Positions 4,943 through 11,980 are shown, counted from the first letter of the stretch. The stretch is 18,634 nucleotides of DNA from an uncultured Lachnospiraceae bacterium (GCA_902473545.1 CABRSG010000013.1:1-18634); one strand, 5' to 3'. Notes: generated from the letters alone by a model not told the origin. Program-made: numbers and translations.

Positions 4943-5006
4943 AAAGAAAAAAGCATCAGAATTTTTGAAACTGATACCGGTAATCCTGCCTTCAGTTATT
5001 GGGTGA
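4935..5006 (+). CDS. small hydrophobic peptide, truncated copy of the following gene
   Basis: 23 residues, MDKKKKASEFLKLIPVILP then SVIG, ending at TGA 5004-5006. The next gene (5064-5162) is a near copy. There the equivalent codon is TGG. If the TGA is read through, the frame continues nine residues (DTGKYVFE after the stop) to a TAA at 5031-5033, giving exactly the same 33-codon length as the intact copy. This copy is therefore shortened by a single nonsense change. GGGAAGG lies upstream. The ATG overlaps the stop of the zinc-ribbon gene. Confidence 0.6.
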   Translation: MDKKKKASEFLKLIPVILPSVIG

Positions 5007-5063
5007 GACACAGGAAAGTATGTTTTTGAATAAGATTATTGAAAGTAGATGGAGGATTAGAAA

Positions 5064-5162
5064 ATGGATAAAAAGAAAAAGGTATCAGAGTTTTTAAAGC
5101 TGATACCAGTAATTATATCTTCAATTATTGGGTGGGAGATAGGAAAGTGGTTATTTTTTTAA
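5064..5162 (+). CDS. small membrane-active-like peptide (32 aa)
   Basis: 32 residues: a lysine-rich start MDKKKKVSEF, a hydrophobic helix LKLIPVIISSIIG, then WEIGKWLFF. The ATG at 5064 has GGAGGA 7 bp upstream. It is a tandem duplicate, 129 bp downstream of the truncated copy. The composition suggests a membrane-associated helix; toxin, signalling peptide or small membrane protein are all open. It ends convergent to the minus-strand frame at 5151-5408. Confidence 0.65.
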   Translation: MDKKKKVSEFLKLIPVIISSIIGWEIGKWLFF

Positions 5163-5408
5163 GGTGAGAGAATTAGCCTCTGCAATTTTCGCCAGCACGT
5201 CACACAAAGCGTCGTAGTCAGAATATGTTTCAATTGAGTGGAAATCTGATTTTAGCTGCTTATATGCTTGCTCGGATATATATGGTGAAACGATTTCCAT
5301 ATTGCATGTATTGTTGGTTATAGTGGAAAATCCACAAACTACACGTTTCTCAATGGTTCTGAGATCAGACCGGGAGAGAAAAGATACTGAAGGACGGGAT
5401 GAGATCAT
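5151..5408 (-). CDS. hypothetical protein or gene remnant on the minus strand
   Basis: 85 codons. The C-terminal half (MEIVSPYISEQAYKQLKSDF followed by HSIETYSDYDALCDVLAKIAE) looks like a genuine soluble helical protein. The N-terminal part is less protein-like, and neither the ATG at 5408 nor the one at 5300 has a ribosome site. It may be the 3' remnant of a larger gene left by recombination, at the point where composition changes from AT-rich to GC-richer. No family recognised. Confidence 0.35.
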   Translation of the reverse strand: MISSRPSVSFLSRSDLRTIEKRVVCGFSTITNNTCNMEIVSPYISEQAYKQLKSDFHSIETYSDYDALCDVLAKIAEANSLTLKK

Positions 5409-5466
5409 GGTGGGGAAGGAAAGACTGATTTTCCACAGAATGAGATAGAGAAGGAGACGGATAAAG

Positions 5467-5910
5467 ATGCGGGAGAATTCAGCGCAGAATGATACGAACT
5501 ACATTGTGAAATTGCCAAAGCCTGTGAAAATGATCTTTTCACTGGTTTTTCTGACAGGGGTGATTCTGTTTTTCTTTTTTCTTATTGTAAAAATAAAATG
5601 GGGCGGCGGGGTTACGGCAGGACATCTCATTTTTTCACTCGCCCTGGCGGGCGGCGGTTTGGTGACCATATACTTCTCAGAAAGATGGAAAGTGGTTGTC
5701 CATGGAGACAGGATCGCGGTATACCCTCTGATCCGCAAAAAACAGGAGTACCGGATCCTGGAAATCGAACGGGCAGAGGAAGGAAAAGAGGGGGAGCTTA
5801 TCCTTTATAAAGACAATAAGAAAATTGTAACGGTGGAAAGCCTGGCGGAAAATTATGACCGGTTAAGAAATACGCTGAAGCAGCACGGAAAGCTAAAACA
5901 GATTACATGA
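5467..5910 (+). CDS. small membrane protein, PH-like C-terminal domain (DUF6560-like)
   Basis: 147 residues. Two hydrophobic segments (about residues 22-43 and 50-69) are followed by a soluble part (ERWKVVVHGDRIAVYPLIRKKQEYRILEIERAE) with the beta-rich pattern of small bacterial PH-like membrane proteins. Similar proteins sit upstream of parA in Clostridia ICEs; I think this is the DUF6560 group but cannot verify it. GAAGGAG lies about 10 bp before ATG 5467. 16 bp separate it from parA, so it may head the partition/replication operon. Confidence 0.6.
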   Translation: MRENSAQNDTNYIVKLPKPVKMIFSLVFLTGVILFFFFLIVKIKWGGGVTAGHLIFSLALAGGGLVTIYFSERWKVVVHGDRIAVYPLIRKKQEYRILEIERAEEGKEGELILYKDNKKIVTVESLAENYDRLRNTLKQHGKLKQIT

Positions 5911-5926
5911 GAGGGAGGAAAGAGAA

Positions 5927-6763
5927 ATGAAAACAATCGTTTTTTTAAATAACAAGGGAGGTGTCGGCAAGACCGCTTCTGTCACCACGATCGCGCATAT
6001 GCTTGCGGCAAGGCACGGGATGCGTGTCCTGGTGGCAGATATCGACCCGCAGGGGAATGCAAGCAACCTGTATGGCACAACGGATTTTATCCAGCTGATA
6101 AAGGCACGCAGGGACGATGTGCGAAGAAAGGAAACGTACCATATCGGGGATCTGCTTGTCAGTGCGGAGCTGGATCCGCGCGAGGTGATAAGGAAAACGG
6201 ATTACAATGGTCTGTGGCTGCTCCCGTCCTATCCGACGCTGGCAGCTATCGAAGAAAAGCTGAAAGCGGACATCCGGCATCCACAGCAATTCCGCTTAAA
6301 GGAGCAGCTTGACAGGGTAAGAGGGGACTATGACTTCTGCCTGATAGACTGTGCGCCGTCTCTCTCAATCCTTAATATCAACGCCCTTGTTGCGGCGGAT
6401 GAGGTGTATATTCCGACACTCACAGACGACGGAAGCCTATTTGGAATTGAACTGACCATGACGGAACTGGTGGACGAAGTAAAGCGGTATGCAGGAAATC
6501 TTTCCGTGGGCGGGATATTTTTCACTAAATTCCGCTCAAAGCTGGGCATCAGCCGGTATGCGCAGGAGCTGCTGGATGCTGTTTACAGTGAACTGATTCT
6601 TCCGTTTACAATTAATGAGAATGTGGCAGTGGCGGAGTGTTCGCATAAGCATATGCCGCTGCTTGCATATGACCCTAAAATGAAAGCGAAGGCAACAAGG
6701 GATTATGCTGCGCTGACAGCCTATATTGTGGCAAAACGGGAAGCAGAAGGGAGAAATGCATAA
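5927..6763 (+). CDS. parA: ParA/Soj-family partition ATPase
   Basis: 278 residues. A deviant Walker A motif NNKGGVGKT lies at residues 8-16, Walker A' (VLVADIDPQGNAS) at about 34-46 and Walker B (DFCLIDCAPSLS) at about 134-146, as in Soj/ParA proteins. These ATPases bind DNA non-specifically and move ParB-bound DNA, here the element during its circular, replicating stage. GAGGGAGG precedes the ATG. The stop TAA (6761-6763) shares a base with the ATG of parB, so the two are translationally coupled. It lacks the N-terminal HTH of P1-type ParA and so is unlikely to regulate its own promoter. Confidence 0.92.
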   Translation: MKTIVFLNNKGGVGKTASVTTIAHMLAARHGMRVLVADIDPQGNASNLYGTTDFIQLIKARRDDVRRKETYHIGDLLVSAELDPREVIRKTDYNGLWLLPSYPTLAAIEEKLKADIRHPQQFRLKEQLDRVRGDYDFCLIDCAPSLSILNINALVAADEVYIPTLTDDGSLFGIELTMTELVDEVKRYAGNLSVGGIFFTKFRSKLGISRYAQELLDAVYSELILPFTINENVAVAECSHKHMPLLAYDPKMKAKATRDYAALTAYIVAKREAEGRNA

Positions 6764-8256
6764 TGGGGAAATTCGGTGTGGTGAGCGACCTTCTGTCGGA
6801 TGTGAGTGTGGCAAAGACCGGAAGGGATATGGACACTGTCTGGATCCCGAGAGAACGCATACGGAAAAATCCGAGAAACGGTTATGAAATCAGCAACGTG
6901 CAGGAGCTTGCGGAGGATATTGCAAGATGCGGGCTGGCGCAGCCGCTTGAGGTGACGCCTGCAGAAGACGGAAATTATCTTCTGATTACCGGGGAACGCA
7001 GGCTGACGGCTCTCGATGAGCTGGCAGACAAGGGAATCTGGACAAAGGATATCCCGTGCTTTATCCGTCCGATGGCATATTATGACCTGCCTCTGCCCGC
7101 ACAGGAAAAGGAGATGTACGCCATCCTGCGGACGAACTGTCTGAACCGGGACAAGTCGGACGCGGACCTGTATTTTGAGGTGACGGAGTGGGGGAAAATC
7201 ATATCGGAGCTGAAGCGGGAAGGATATAAGCAGATAAGCACGGATTCCGGGAATATCAGCCTCCGGGGACGCACAAGGGAGATTGCCGCAGCGCAGGTGC
7301 ATATTTCGACAGGACAGGCTGCAAAGATTGAAAGAATACAGAAACACGGGCATGAAAGGCTGCAGGAAGCCGTGAGGAAAGGACGCATACGCCTTGCGGC
7401 AGCCTATAACGTGTCATTAATGACACAGGAAGAACAGGAGGCTTTTCTGGAGCAGTGTGCCGGGAAAGAGAGCATCCGGCAGGAGGATCTGGAAAGCTTC
7501 CGGAAAAATGGAGAAAAGGAGCAGCAGAATTTCCAGGAAGAACTGGTGAGGGAATTCTGTGTGCGCAACAGCCGGGAAACACAGAAAATGCTGGAGTGCT
7601 GCAGAAAGGAGAAGGATACACGGGAAAAGGCGGAAGCGGTCCGGAGGACAGTTTCCCCGTATGGTTCCATGTATTCGTCCGGCAGGGATTATGCGTGGCG
7701 GTTCGGAAACTCTGCAGAAGGAATCTCCCTGCAGATGAAAAACAGACATGCATGTATGAGCTATGTCCGTTTTGTACGGATACTGGAAAAGCTCTATGGT
7801 CTGTCCGGGATGCAGAAAGATATGGAGAGCGGCGGTCCGGAAACCGTACCGGAGGAAGAAAAGGGTACTGGGGCAGGACAGGGCAGAGACATCCCGTCTG
7901 CTCCGGAAATGACGGAAGGAATGGGCAGATTGCCGGAAATGAAAAATAACACGCAGCGCAGGGAATGGCTGCGGCGGTATAAGGAATGGGGACTGTGGTA
8001 CCGCGACCCAAATATCAACGTCAATTATTACCGGTATATATTCCCGGACGGAACGGAGCTGGTGGCTGCGGAATATCCCTGCAGGGAGCATTACTGGAGC
8101 GACGGGGCGTGCGACGAGGTCTTTTACCATCTTCTTGAGAAAAAGACGAAAAACCACATGGGTAAAATATTTGACGGGAAATTCCGCCAGGAGATTACCG
8201 GCGAGACGGAGCTGGTAAATTTCCTGAGAATCCGGGCTGGAAGGAGTGAAAAATAA
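6763..8256 (+). CDS. parB: ParB-family partition protein, with long C-terminal extension
   Basis: 497 residues. The N-terminal ParB/Srx CTPase domain (about 25-120) has the signature VQELAEDIARCGLAQPLEV and the GERR box (residues 77-80). A central helix-turn-helix-like part (RTREIAAAQVHISTGQAAKI, about 165-190) is the expected DNA-binding region. The family is usually about 280-350 residues. The remaining ~250 residues are not recognised: they include an acidic linker (residues ~355-390) and an aromatic-rich end (LRRYKEWGLWYRDPNINVNYYRY). The ATG overlaps the parA stop and its own stop overlaps the next ATG. A perfect 16-bp palindrome at 7411 lies inside the gene and may be one of its binding sites. 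Confidence 0.85.
   Translation: MGKFGVVSDLLSDVSVAKTGRDMDTVWIPRERIRKNPRNGYEISNVQELAEDIARCGLAQPLEVTPAEDGNYLLITGERRLTALDELADKGIWTKDIPCFIRPMAYYDLPLPAQEKEMYAILRTNCLNRDKSDADLYFEVTEWGKIISELKREGYKQISTDSGNISLRGRTREIAAAQVHISTGQAAKIERIQKHGHERLQEAVRKGRIRLAAAYNVSLMTQEEQEAFLEQCAGKESIRQEDLESFRKNGEKEQQNFQEELVREFCVRNSRETQKMLECCRKEKDTREKAEAVRRTVSPYGSMYSSGRDYAWRFGNSAEGISLQMKNRHACMSYVRFVRILEKLYGLSGMQKDMESGGPETVPEEEKGTGAGQGRDIPSAPEMTEGMGRLPEMKNNTQRREWLRRYKEWGLWYRDPNINVNYYRYIFPDGTELVAAEYPCREHYWSDGACDEVFYHLLEKKTKNHMGKIFDGKFRQEITGETELVNFLRIRAGRSEK
7411..7426. repeat. 16-bp palindrome, GTGTCAT-N2-ATGACAC family (site 3, inside parB)
   Basis: GTGTCATTAATGACAC, perfectly palindromic over all 16 bases. It encodes part of NVSLMTQ in ParB. 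A perfect AT-centred palindrome stands out in this GC-richer gene. Partition sites inside or next to parB are common in ParABS systems. Confidence 0.6.
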
Positions 8257-8543
8257 TGGAGAAAAAACTGACAGTAAGGCTGGACACGGGGTATGAGTAC
8301 CACAGGCTGGTACTGGAGAAAATCAGCGCGCGCGACAGGAACCGGTATAAAACACTAGCAGATTATATCTGCGAAGCGGTGTCTGTATTTGAAGAGCCGG
8401 AAGAAAAGCCGGGCAGGGTGCTGCTTACAGAGGAGGACCGGCACCTGCTCTGCAGGGAGATTGTGGCGGCGATGCGGCAGAAGCCTGCAGGAACGGCAGA
8501 CGGGGAACAGGAAAGCGCAGCACGGCAGAAACCGGGATATTAG
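8256..8543 (+). CDS. hypothetical protein coupled to parB
   Basis: 95 residues. The start codon overlaps the parB stop (TAATG). The N-terminal half (KKLTVRLDTGYEYHRLVLEK then YKTLADYICEAVSVFEE) has a strand-helix-helix pattern resembling ribbon-helix-helix proteins such as those assisting plasmid partition or copy control. The C-terminal third is polar and probably disordered. The tight coupling to parAB suggests a role in partition or replication control, but the family is not firmly recognised. Confidence 0.7.
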   Translation: MEKKLTVRLDTGYEYHRLVLEKISARDRNRYKTLADYICEAVSVFEEPEEKPGRVLLTEEDRHLLCREIVAAMRQKPAGTADGEQESAARQKPGY

Positions 8544-8553
8544 GAGAAAAGGC

Positions 8554-9075
8554 ATGATATTCGGACCCATGACAGAACAGCAGATGACGGATTACCTGAA
8601 GGGCATGGATGAGCTGAAGCACCGGATAGCAGAGCGCAGGGATCGGCTGTACAGGCAGGTTGAAACGCTGGAGGAGTGCATTGAGCGGAACACGTTCCGC
8701 CATTCCGAGGAAGGCGGGACGGCAGCACCGCCCGGCGGCGGGGATAAGCTTTACCGCATCTGGAAAAAGACAAGGCAGGATATCGAGCGCGAAATCGGGG
8801 ACATGGCGTACCAGTTCATGCAGCTTGAACAGGAGGAAGAAAAGCTAGCATATGTCTGCCGGTGCCTGGACATGCTGTATCTTCCGCAGAGGGAGCTGCT
8901 GGATGAGCTGTACATACAGGGCGTGTCATGGACAGCTTTTGCGCGCGAGCACTGTATCAGTATAGCCACGCTGGGGCGGAACCGCAGGAATGCTATGAAC
9001 AGTCTGCTGGAATTATATAATTTCAGATTCCGGGAACGGGGAGAAAAGGATGGAAAACACAGTAAGGCAGTTTGA
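8554..9075 (+). CDS. sigma-70 region 4-like helical protein
   Basis: 173 residues. The N-terminal two thirds are charged and helical (LKHRIAERRDRLYRQVETLEECIE; QDIEREIGDMAYQFMQLEQEEEKL), coiled-coil-like. Residues about 120-165 (LPQRELLDELYIQGVSWTAF then AREHCISIATLGRNRRNAMNSL) match the helix-turn-helix plan of sigma factor region 4. Such short sigma-like proteins lie upstream of rep in ICEs of Clostridia and may regulate transcription. ATG 8554 follows TAGGAGAA; the frame is open further upstream but overlaps the previous gene. Its 3' end overlaps rep by 26 bp. Confidence 0.7.
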   Translation: MIFGPMTEQQMTDYLKGMDELKHRIAERRDRLYRQVETLEECIERNTFRHSEEGGTAAPPGGGDKLYRIWKKTRQDIEREIGDMAYQFMQLEQEEEKLAYVCRCLDMLYLPQRELLDELYIQGVSWTAFAREHCISIATLGRNRRNAMNSLLELYNFRFRERGEKDGKHSKAV

Positions 9076-10099
9076 TTATTTTTATACAGAGGAAGCAGAC
9101 CAGTTTACATTTTACCGGATACCAAAGAAACTTTTTACGGAGCGGATTTTCCGGGAGCTGTCTTGTGAGGCGAAGGTGCTGTACGGGCTGATGCTCGATC
9201 GGCTGTCACTGAGCCACAGGAATAACTGGATGGACGAACAGGGAAGGGTATACATAGTCTACGGACGCAGGGAAGCGGCAGAAGAGCTTGGCTGCGGTGA
9301 GAAAAAGGCAGGAAGGATTATCAGCGAGCTGGCAGATACCGGTCTGATTGAAAAGAAACGGCGCGGACAGGGAAAGCTTAACCTGTTTTATGTGATGAAT
9401 TTCAACAGGCTGCTGGAGAAAGCGGCTGCGGTGCCGGAAAGAACGGTTCCGGAAAAGCAGGTGGACTGTCCGTGTGACAGAGACACGGGAAAATATAAGG
9501 CAGCAGAAGGGACAGAAGAGCCTTTCCAGAAAGGTCAGAATGACACATCTGGAAAGGTCAGAACGACCGTTCAGAGAGAGGAGGGTCAGAATGACACATC
9601 CAGAAAGGTCAATCCGACCGTTCTGGAAGGGTCAAAACGACCGCCTAATAAGACTGATAAGAATAATACTGACGTGAGTAATAATAATCTATCTATCCAT
9701 CCATCTATCCATCATTCGTGGAACAGGGAGAGGAAAGACCTGATACGGAGAAGGATTGACTATGATGCCCTTGCACATGACATGCCACAGTCTGCCGGTC
9801 TGCTGGATGAGATTGTGGATCTGGTTGCGGACGTCATGAACGCCCCGCTGGACGCCAGGAAAAAGATAGACGGGATAACCATGCCCTGCAGCGATCTGCA
9901 GGAACAGTTTGGCAGACTGGACATGTCACATATCCGGTATGTCCTGGAGTGCGTGGAGGAAGCGGGCAGGACATGCCGCATCAGGAACATAAAAGCCTAT
10001 CTGCTGACGGCACTGTACAATGCGCCGATGACGATAAACAGCTATTACAGCGCAATGGTAAACCACGACCTGTATAAGGACGCAGCGGAAGGAGGTTAA
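9050..10099 (+). CDS. repA: RepA_N-type replication initiator (DUF6017-like C-terminus)
   Basis: 349 residues. The N-terminal ~120 residues (containing FYRIPKKLFTERIFRELSCE, EAKVLYGLMLDRLSLS and GCGEKKAGRIISELADTGLI) are the winged-helix RepA_N domain, which binds iterons to start theta replication in Gram-positive plasmids. A low-complexity linker (about 125-225) contains the QNDTS repeats encoded by an iteron-like array. The C-terminal ~115 residues (YDALAHDMPQSAGLLDEIVD to the end) resemble DUF6017. In RepA_N replicons the origin commonly lies inside rep, which fits the array seen here. In an ICE this would allow replication of the excised circle. Confidence 0.88.
   Translation: MENTVRQFDYFYTEEADQFTFYRIPKKLFTERIFRELSCEAKVLYGLMLDRLSLSHRNNWMDEQGRVYIVYGRREAAEELGCGEKKAGRIISELADTGLIEKKRRGQGKLNLFYVMNFNRLLEKAAAVPERTVPEKQVDCPCDRDTGKYKAAEGTEEPFQKGQNDTSGKVRTTVQREEGQNDTSRKVNPTVLEGSKRPPNKTDKNNTDVSNNNLSIHPSIHHSWNRERKDLIRRRIDYDALAHDMPQSAGLLDEIVDLVADVMNAPLDARKKIDGITMPCSDLQEQFGRLDMSHIRYVLECVEEAGRTCRIRNIKAYLLTALYNAPMTINSYYSAMVNHDLYKDAAEGG
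9521..9642. repeat. iteron-like array inside rep, candidate replication origin
   Basis: Five inverted-repeat boxes of form GGTCA-N4-GAC(A/C)C begin at 9533, 9556, 9584, 9607 and 9630, with steps of 23, 28, 23 and 23 bp (about two helical turns). Boxes 1 and 3 end in GACAC, boxes 2, 4 and 5 in GACC. A 10-bp perfect inverted repeat CCTTTCCAGA (9521-9530)/TCTGGAAAGG (9548-9557) encloses box 1. The encoded protein is a degenerate linker, so the DNA rather than the protein seems to be conserved. Confidence 0.75.
9643..9714. other. AT-rich tract with ATCY tetranucleotide repeats, candidate unwinding element
   Basis: Immediately after the iterons the sequence becomes AT-rich (AATAAGACTGATAAGAATAA; AGTAATAATAATCT). 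It ends in seven ATCT/ATCC/ATCA tetranucleotides at 9687-9714. The position next to iterons fits a DNA unwinding element. It lies in the coding region for the Rep linker. Confidence 0.5.
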
Positions 10100-10100
10100 A

Positions 10101-10937
10101 GTGAAAGCAGCAAAAGTAACCGCCGTGCTGTCGGCGGGATGTGTGATTGCCGGTATCATACTGCTGGCATGTACAGAATACGGCTACCGGAAAGGGCGGC
10201 AGGAATATGCGCTCCTGCAGGAGAAATACATAAGCCGGACAGCGGGGACGGAAGACGCTGACGGTGCTGTATCTGGAACCACGGGACTTTCCACGGGCAG
10301 GACATCCGGAGAGGAGGAAAACAGCGTCCTGCCTGCAGATGCACCACAGCCGTCTGCGCCCGATTGGAACGGTCTGCTGAAGGAGAGCGGAGATATTGTC
10401 GGATGGGTTGAGCTGCCTGCCGTCGGGATATCCTATCCCGTCCTGCAGGGAGAGGATAATGAATTTTACCTGCACCACGATATCCGCGGGGAGTACCTGT
10501 TTGCCGGAAGTATTTTTCTTGACAGTGAATCATCCCCATCCTTCCGGAACCTGAATACGGTCATTTACGGTCATAACATGCGTGATGGCAGCATGTTTGC
10601 ACGGCTGAAAGAATATGCAGACAGCACGGTATGGGAGGAAAGCCCGTATTTCTGGATTTATACGCCGGAAGCATCCATCCTGTACCGCATCGGCAGTGTG
10701 CATACGGCAGATGCATCCGGAAGTACGTATCTCATACGATTCCCGAACAGCCGGACCTATACAGACTGGCTGGAGCAGATGCTGGAATGCTCTGCCCTGG
10801 AGACCTGCACGCAGTGGACGGAAGATGACAGGATTGTGACGCTGTCCACATGCACCGGGCAGGAAGGGCAGAGGTGGGTCGTCCAGGGAGCAAAAGCTGC
10901 GGAGCTGGGGGCACAGAAGAAAAAAGAGATTGAATAA
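10101..10937 (+). CDS. srtB: class B sortase
   Basis: 278 residues; a membrane-anchored transpeptidase that would attach surface proteins to peptidoglycan. An N-terminal membrane segment (about 7-24) and a polar linker precede the catalytic domain from about residue 88. Catalytic His158 lies in IYGHNM, Cys251 in LSTCTG and Arg258 in QRWVV, the sortase triad. The GDIVGWVELPAVGISYPVLQ motif is typical of class B. The start is GTG at 10101 with GGAGG 5 bp upstream, one base after the rep stop. The probable client is the Cna-B surface protein at 12303, encoded in the same element. Confidence 0.92.
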   Translation: MKAAKVTAVLSAGCVIAGIILLACTEYGYRKGRQEYALLQEKYISRTAGTEDADGAVSGTTGLSTGRTSGEEENSVLPADAPQPSAPDWNGLLKESGDIVGWVELPAVGISYPVLQGEDNEFYLHHDIRGEYLFAGSIFLDSESSPSFRNLNTVIYGHNMRDGSMFARLKEYADSTVWEESPYFWIYTPEASILYRIGSVHTADASGSTYLIRFPNSRTYTDWLEQMLECSALETCTQWTEDDRIVTLSTCTGQEGQRWVVQGAKAAELGAQKKKEIE

Positions 10938-10969
10938 GGAACATGGAAAAATATGAAGGAGGCGATAAA

Positions 10970-11089
10970 TTGGACGGCAAAAACCGGTCCCCGCCGGAAC
11001 AGGCAGACATATATCAGAAACAGGGACTCAGAAGAAAATATATCACGGGAAACAGGCTGCGCGCGATTACAGGCGCGCAGTGTGTTTAG
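10970..11089 (+). CDS. hypothetical small basic protein after srtB
   Basis: 39 residues (DGKNRSPPEQADIYQKQG, then LRRKYITGNRLRAITGAQCV). I prefer the TTG at 10970 because AAGGAGG lies 7 bp upstream. An in-frame ATG at 10943 would add nine residues. It follows srtB by 32 bp and its stop overlaps the stop of the convergent PIN gene. The end of the frame runs through a GC-rich hairpin. No family recognised. Confidence 0.45.
   Translation: MDGKNRSPPEQADIYQKQGLRRKYITGNRLRAITGAQCV
11057..11080 (+). terminator. GC-rich hairpin, possible terminator of the srtB transcript
   Basis: CTGCGCGC (11057-11064) and GCGCGCAG (11073-11080) form a perfect 8-bp stem with an 8-nt loop, followed only by TGTGTTT, so the T-run is weak. 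It lies between convergent genes. Confidence 0.5.
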
Positions 11090-11475
11090 AAATAAAGCTG
11101 ATAGAAATCAGCAACTGTGGTAATACAGCTATCCTGCGGATAGTGTTTTATGTTTCCAGTGATAAGTGGAGCGTAGCAGAATTTTGCTACCTCATAAAAC
11201 TTCTTATCGCTTTCGTCAGTAAAGGGGATTTTCGGTAATGGCTCTGCGATGACAGATATGCCATTTTTAATAATGGGTTCCAACAGGCAGACGACTTCCC
11301 ATTCGGAAAATCCGAACTTTGGTCTGCGCAGGACTTTGTTGTATTCATCAAGGATGCGGTAATCATAGCAGGCAGTAAATCTGCGGCTGATTACCGCATT
11401 TAAAATGGCGGCCGGCTTACTGGAGGGTGACCAGAGGGCAGAAACAAGGACGTTGGTGTCTAATACAATATTCAT
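11086..11475 (-). CDS. PIN-domain toxin (VapC-like)
   Basis: 129 residues. The PIN nuclease fold is shown by NIVLDTNVLVSALWSP (catalytic Asp6), an acidic residue in ILDEYNKVL (about 44), TDESDKKFYEVA and the family's ITGNIKHYP. PIN toxins cleave RNA, often tRNA or rRNA, when freed from the antitoxin. The start ATG at 11475 lies 3 bp after the antitoxin stop. This matches the group annotated as toxin component, PIN family (COG1569-like). It is transcribed against the rest of the module and AT-richer than its neighbours, so it is probably an inserted addiction cassette. Confidence 0.85.
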   Translation of the reverse strand: MNIVLDTNVLVSALWSPSSKPAAILNAVISRRFTACYDYRILDEYNKVLRRPKFGFSEWEVVCLLEPIIKNGISVIAEPLPKIPFTDESDKKFYEVAKFCYAPLITGNIKHYPQDSCITTVADFYQLYF

Positions 11476-11478
11476 AGG

Positions 11479-11754
11479 CTATTCCCCGTTTCTGGCAGCT
11501 TCAATCTCCGCCTCGATTTCTTCTTCGGACATAAAGCCACGAGAGGAAGCTTTGCTTCGCATATTGTTGAAGGCAATCATGGCTTTTGCCTGACGGACAG
11601 CCTGCACAACTTCGTCAAAGCAGTCCGCAGGGATGTCAATCATTAAGGCTGCCGGTTTTCCATTGTTGGTGATGACCACCTCCCCGCCTGCGGAAAGATT
11701 ATCCCATAAGCTTTTGGTTTCGGTTCTTAAATCGCGTACAGAATAGAAATTCAT
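11479..11754 (-). CDS. Phd/YefM-family antitoxin
   Basis: 91 residues. The N-terminal MNFYSVRDLRTETKSLWDNL, followed by GGEVVITNNGKPAALMIDIP, is the Phd/YefM DNA-binding fold. The C-terminal acidic helix (MSEEEIEAEIEAARNGE) is the expected toxin-binding tail. ATG 11754 has AAGGAGG 8 bp upstream; the frame is open upstream to 11796 but that covers the ribosome site. It is the first gene of a two-gene operon with the PIN toxin and would repress the operon through the palindrome at its promoter. Confidence 0.88.
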   Translation of the reverse strand: MNFYSVRDLRTETKSLWDNLSAGGEVVITNNGKPAALMIDIPADCFDEVVQAVRQAKAMIAFNNMRSKASSRGFMSEEEIEAEIEAARNGE

Positions 11755-11775
11755 AAATAGCACCTCCTTGTTATT

Positions 11776-11804
11776 AGTGTACACGATTAAGTCCAAAAAA
11801 TCAA
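11776..11804 (-). promoter_or_regulatory. promoter and operator of the Phd-PIN operon
   Basis: On the minus strand, TTGATT (11804-11799), 17-bp spacer, TACACT (11781-11776). The perfect palindrome GTGTACAC (11777-11784) overlaps the -10. TGTACA is the known core of YefM-type operators, which supports autoregulation. Confidence 0.6.
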
Positions 11805-11914
11805 CGGATTGTGCATTGGTTAATAAAAAATTTACAATGCATATTTCCCTGCCGACATGAGTCAGACGGGGTATTTTTCTCTGTTTTTTTCAGCATGAAT
11901 GGCAAAAAGAACTG

Positions 11915-11947
11915 AAAATAGCTGGAAATCACGTTTCCGGCTATTTT
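11915..11947. terminator. rho-independent terminator, bidirectional
   Basis: AAAATAGCTGGAAA (11915-11928) pairs with TTTCCGGCTATTTT (11934-11947) over 14 bp with one G-T. It insulates the minus-strand toxin-antitoxin operon from the region to its right. Confidence 0.8.
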
Positions 11948-11980
11948 TGCGCCTTCTTATTTTCGTAAGTATTCCTTAAT

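Noticed and set aside
5323..5335. GTGGA-AAA-TCCAC palindrome as an operator
   Set aside because: Short 5-bp arms, not repeated elsewhere and not near a recognisable promoter.
7256..8157. Long minus-strand frames (about 250 codons) opposite parB
   Set aside because: Pro/Ser/Cys-rich translations typical of antisense shadows; parB has clear domains and coupled start and stop.
9463..9488. Palindrome CCGTGTGACAGAGACACGG as a further GTGTCAT-family site
   Set aside because: The arms and spacing differ from the 16-bp motif (6-bp arms, 7-bp centre).
9474..9677. 67-codon frame overlapping the iterons in another frame
   Set aside because: Its repeated translation (SRKVRMTHLERSERP) only reflects the iteron DNA repeats; no ribosome site.
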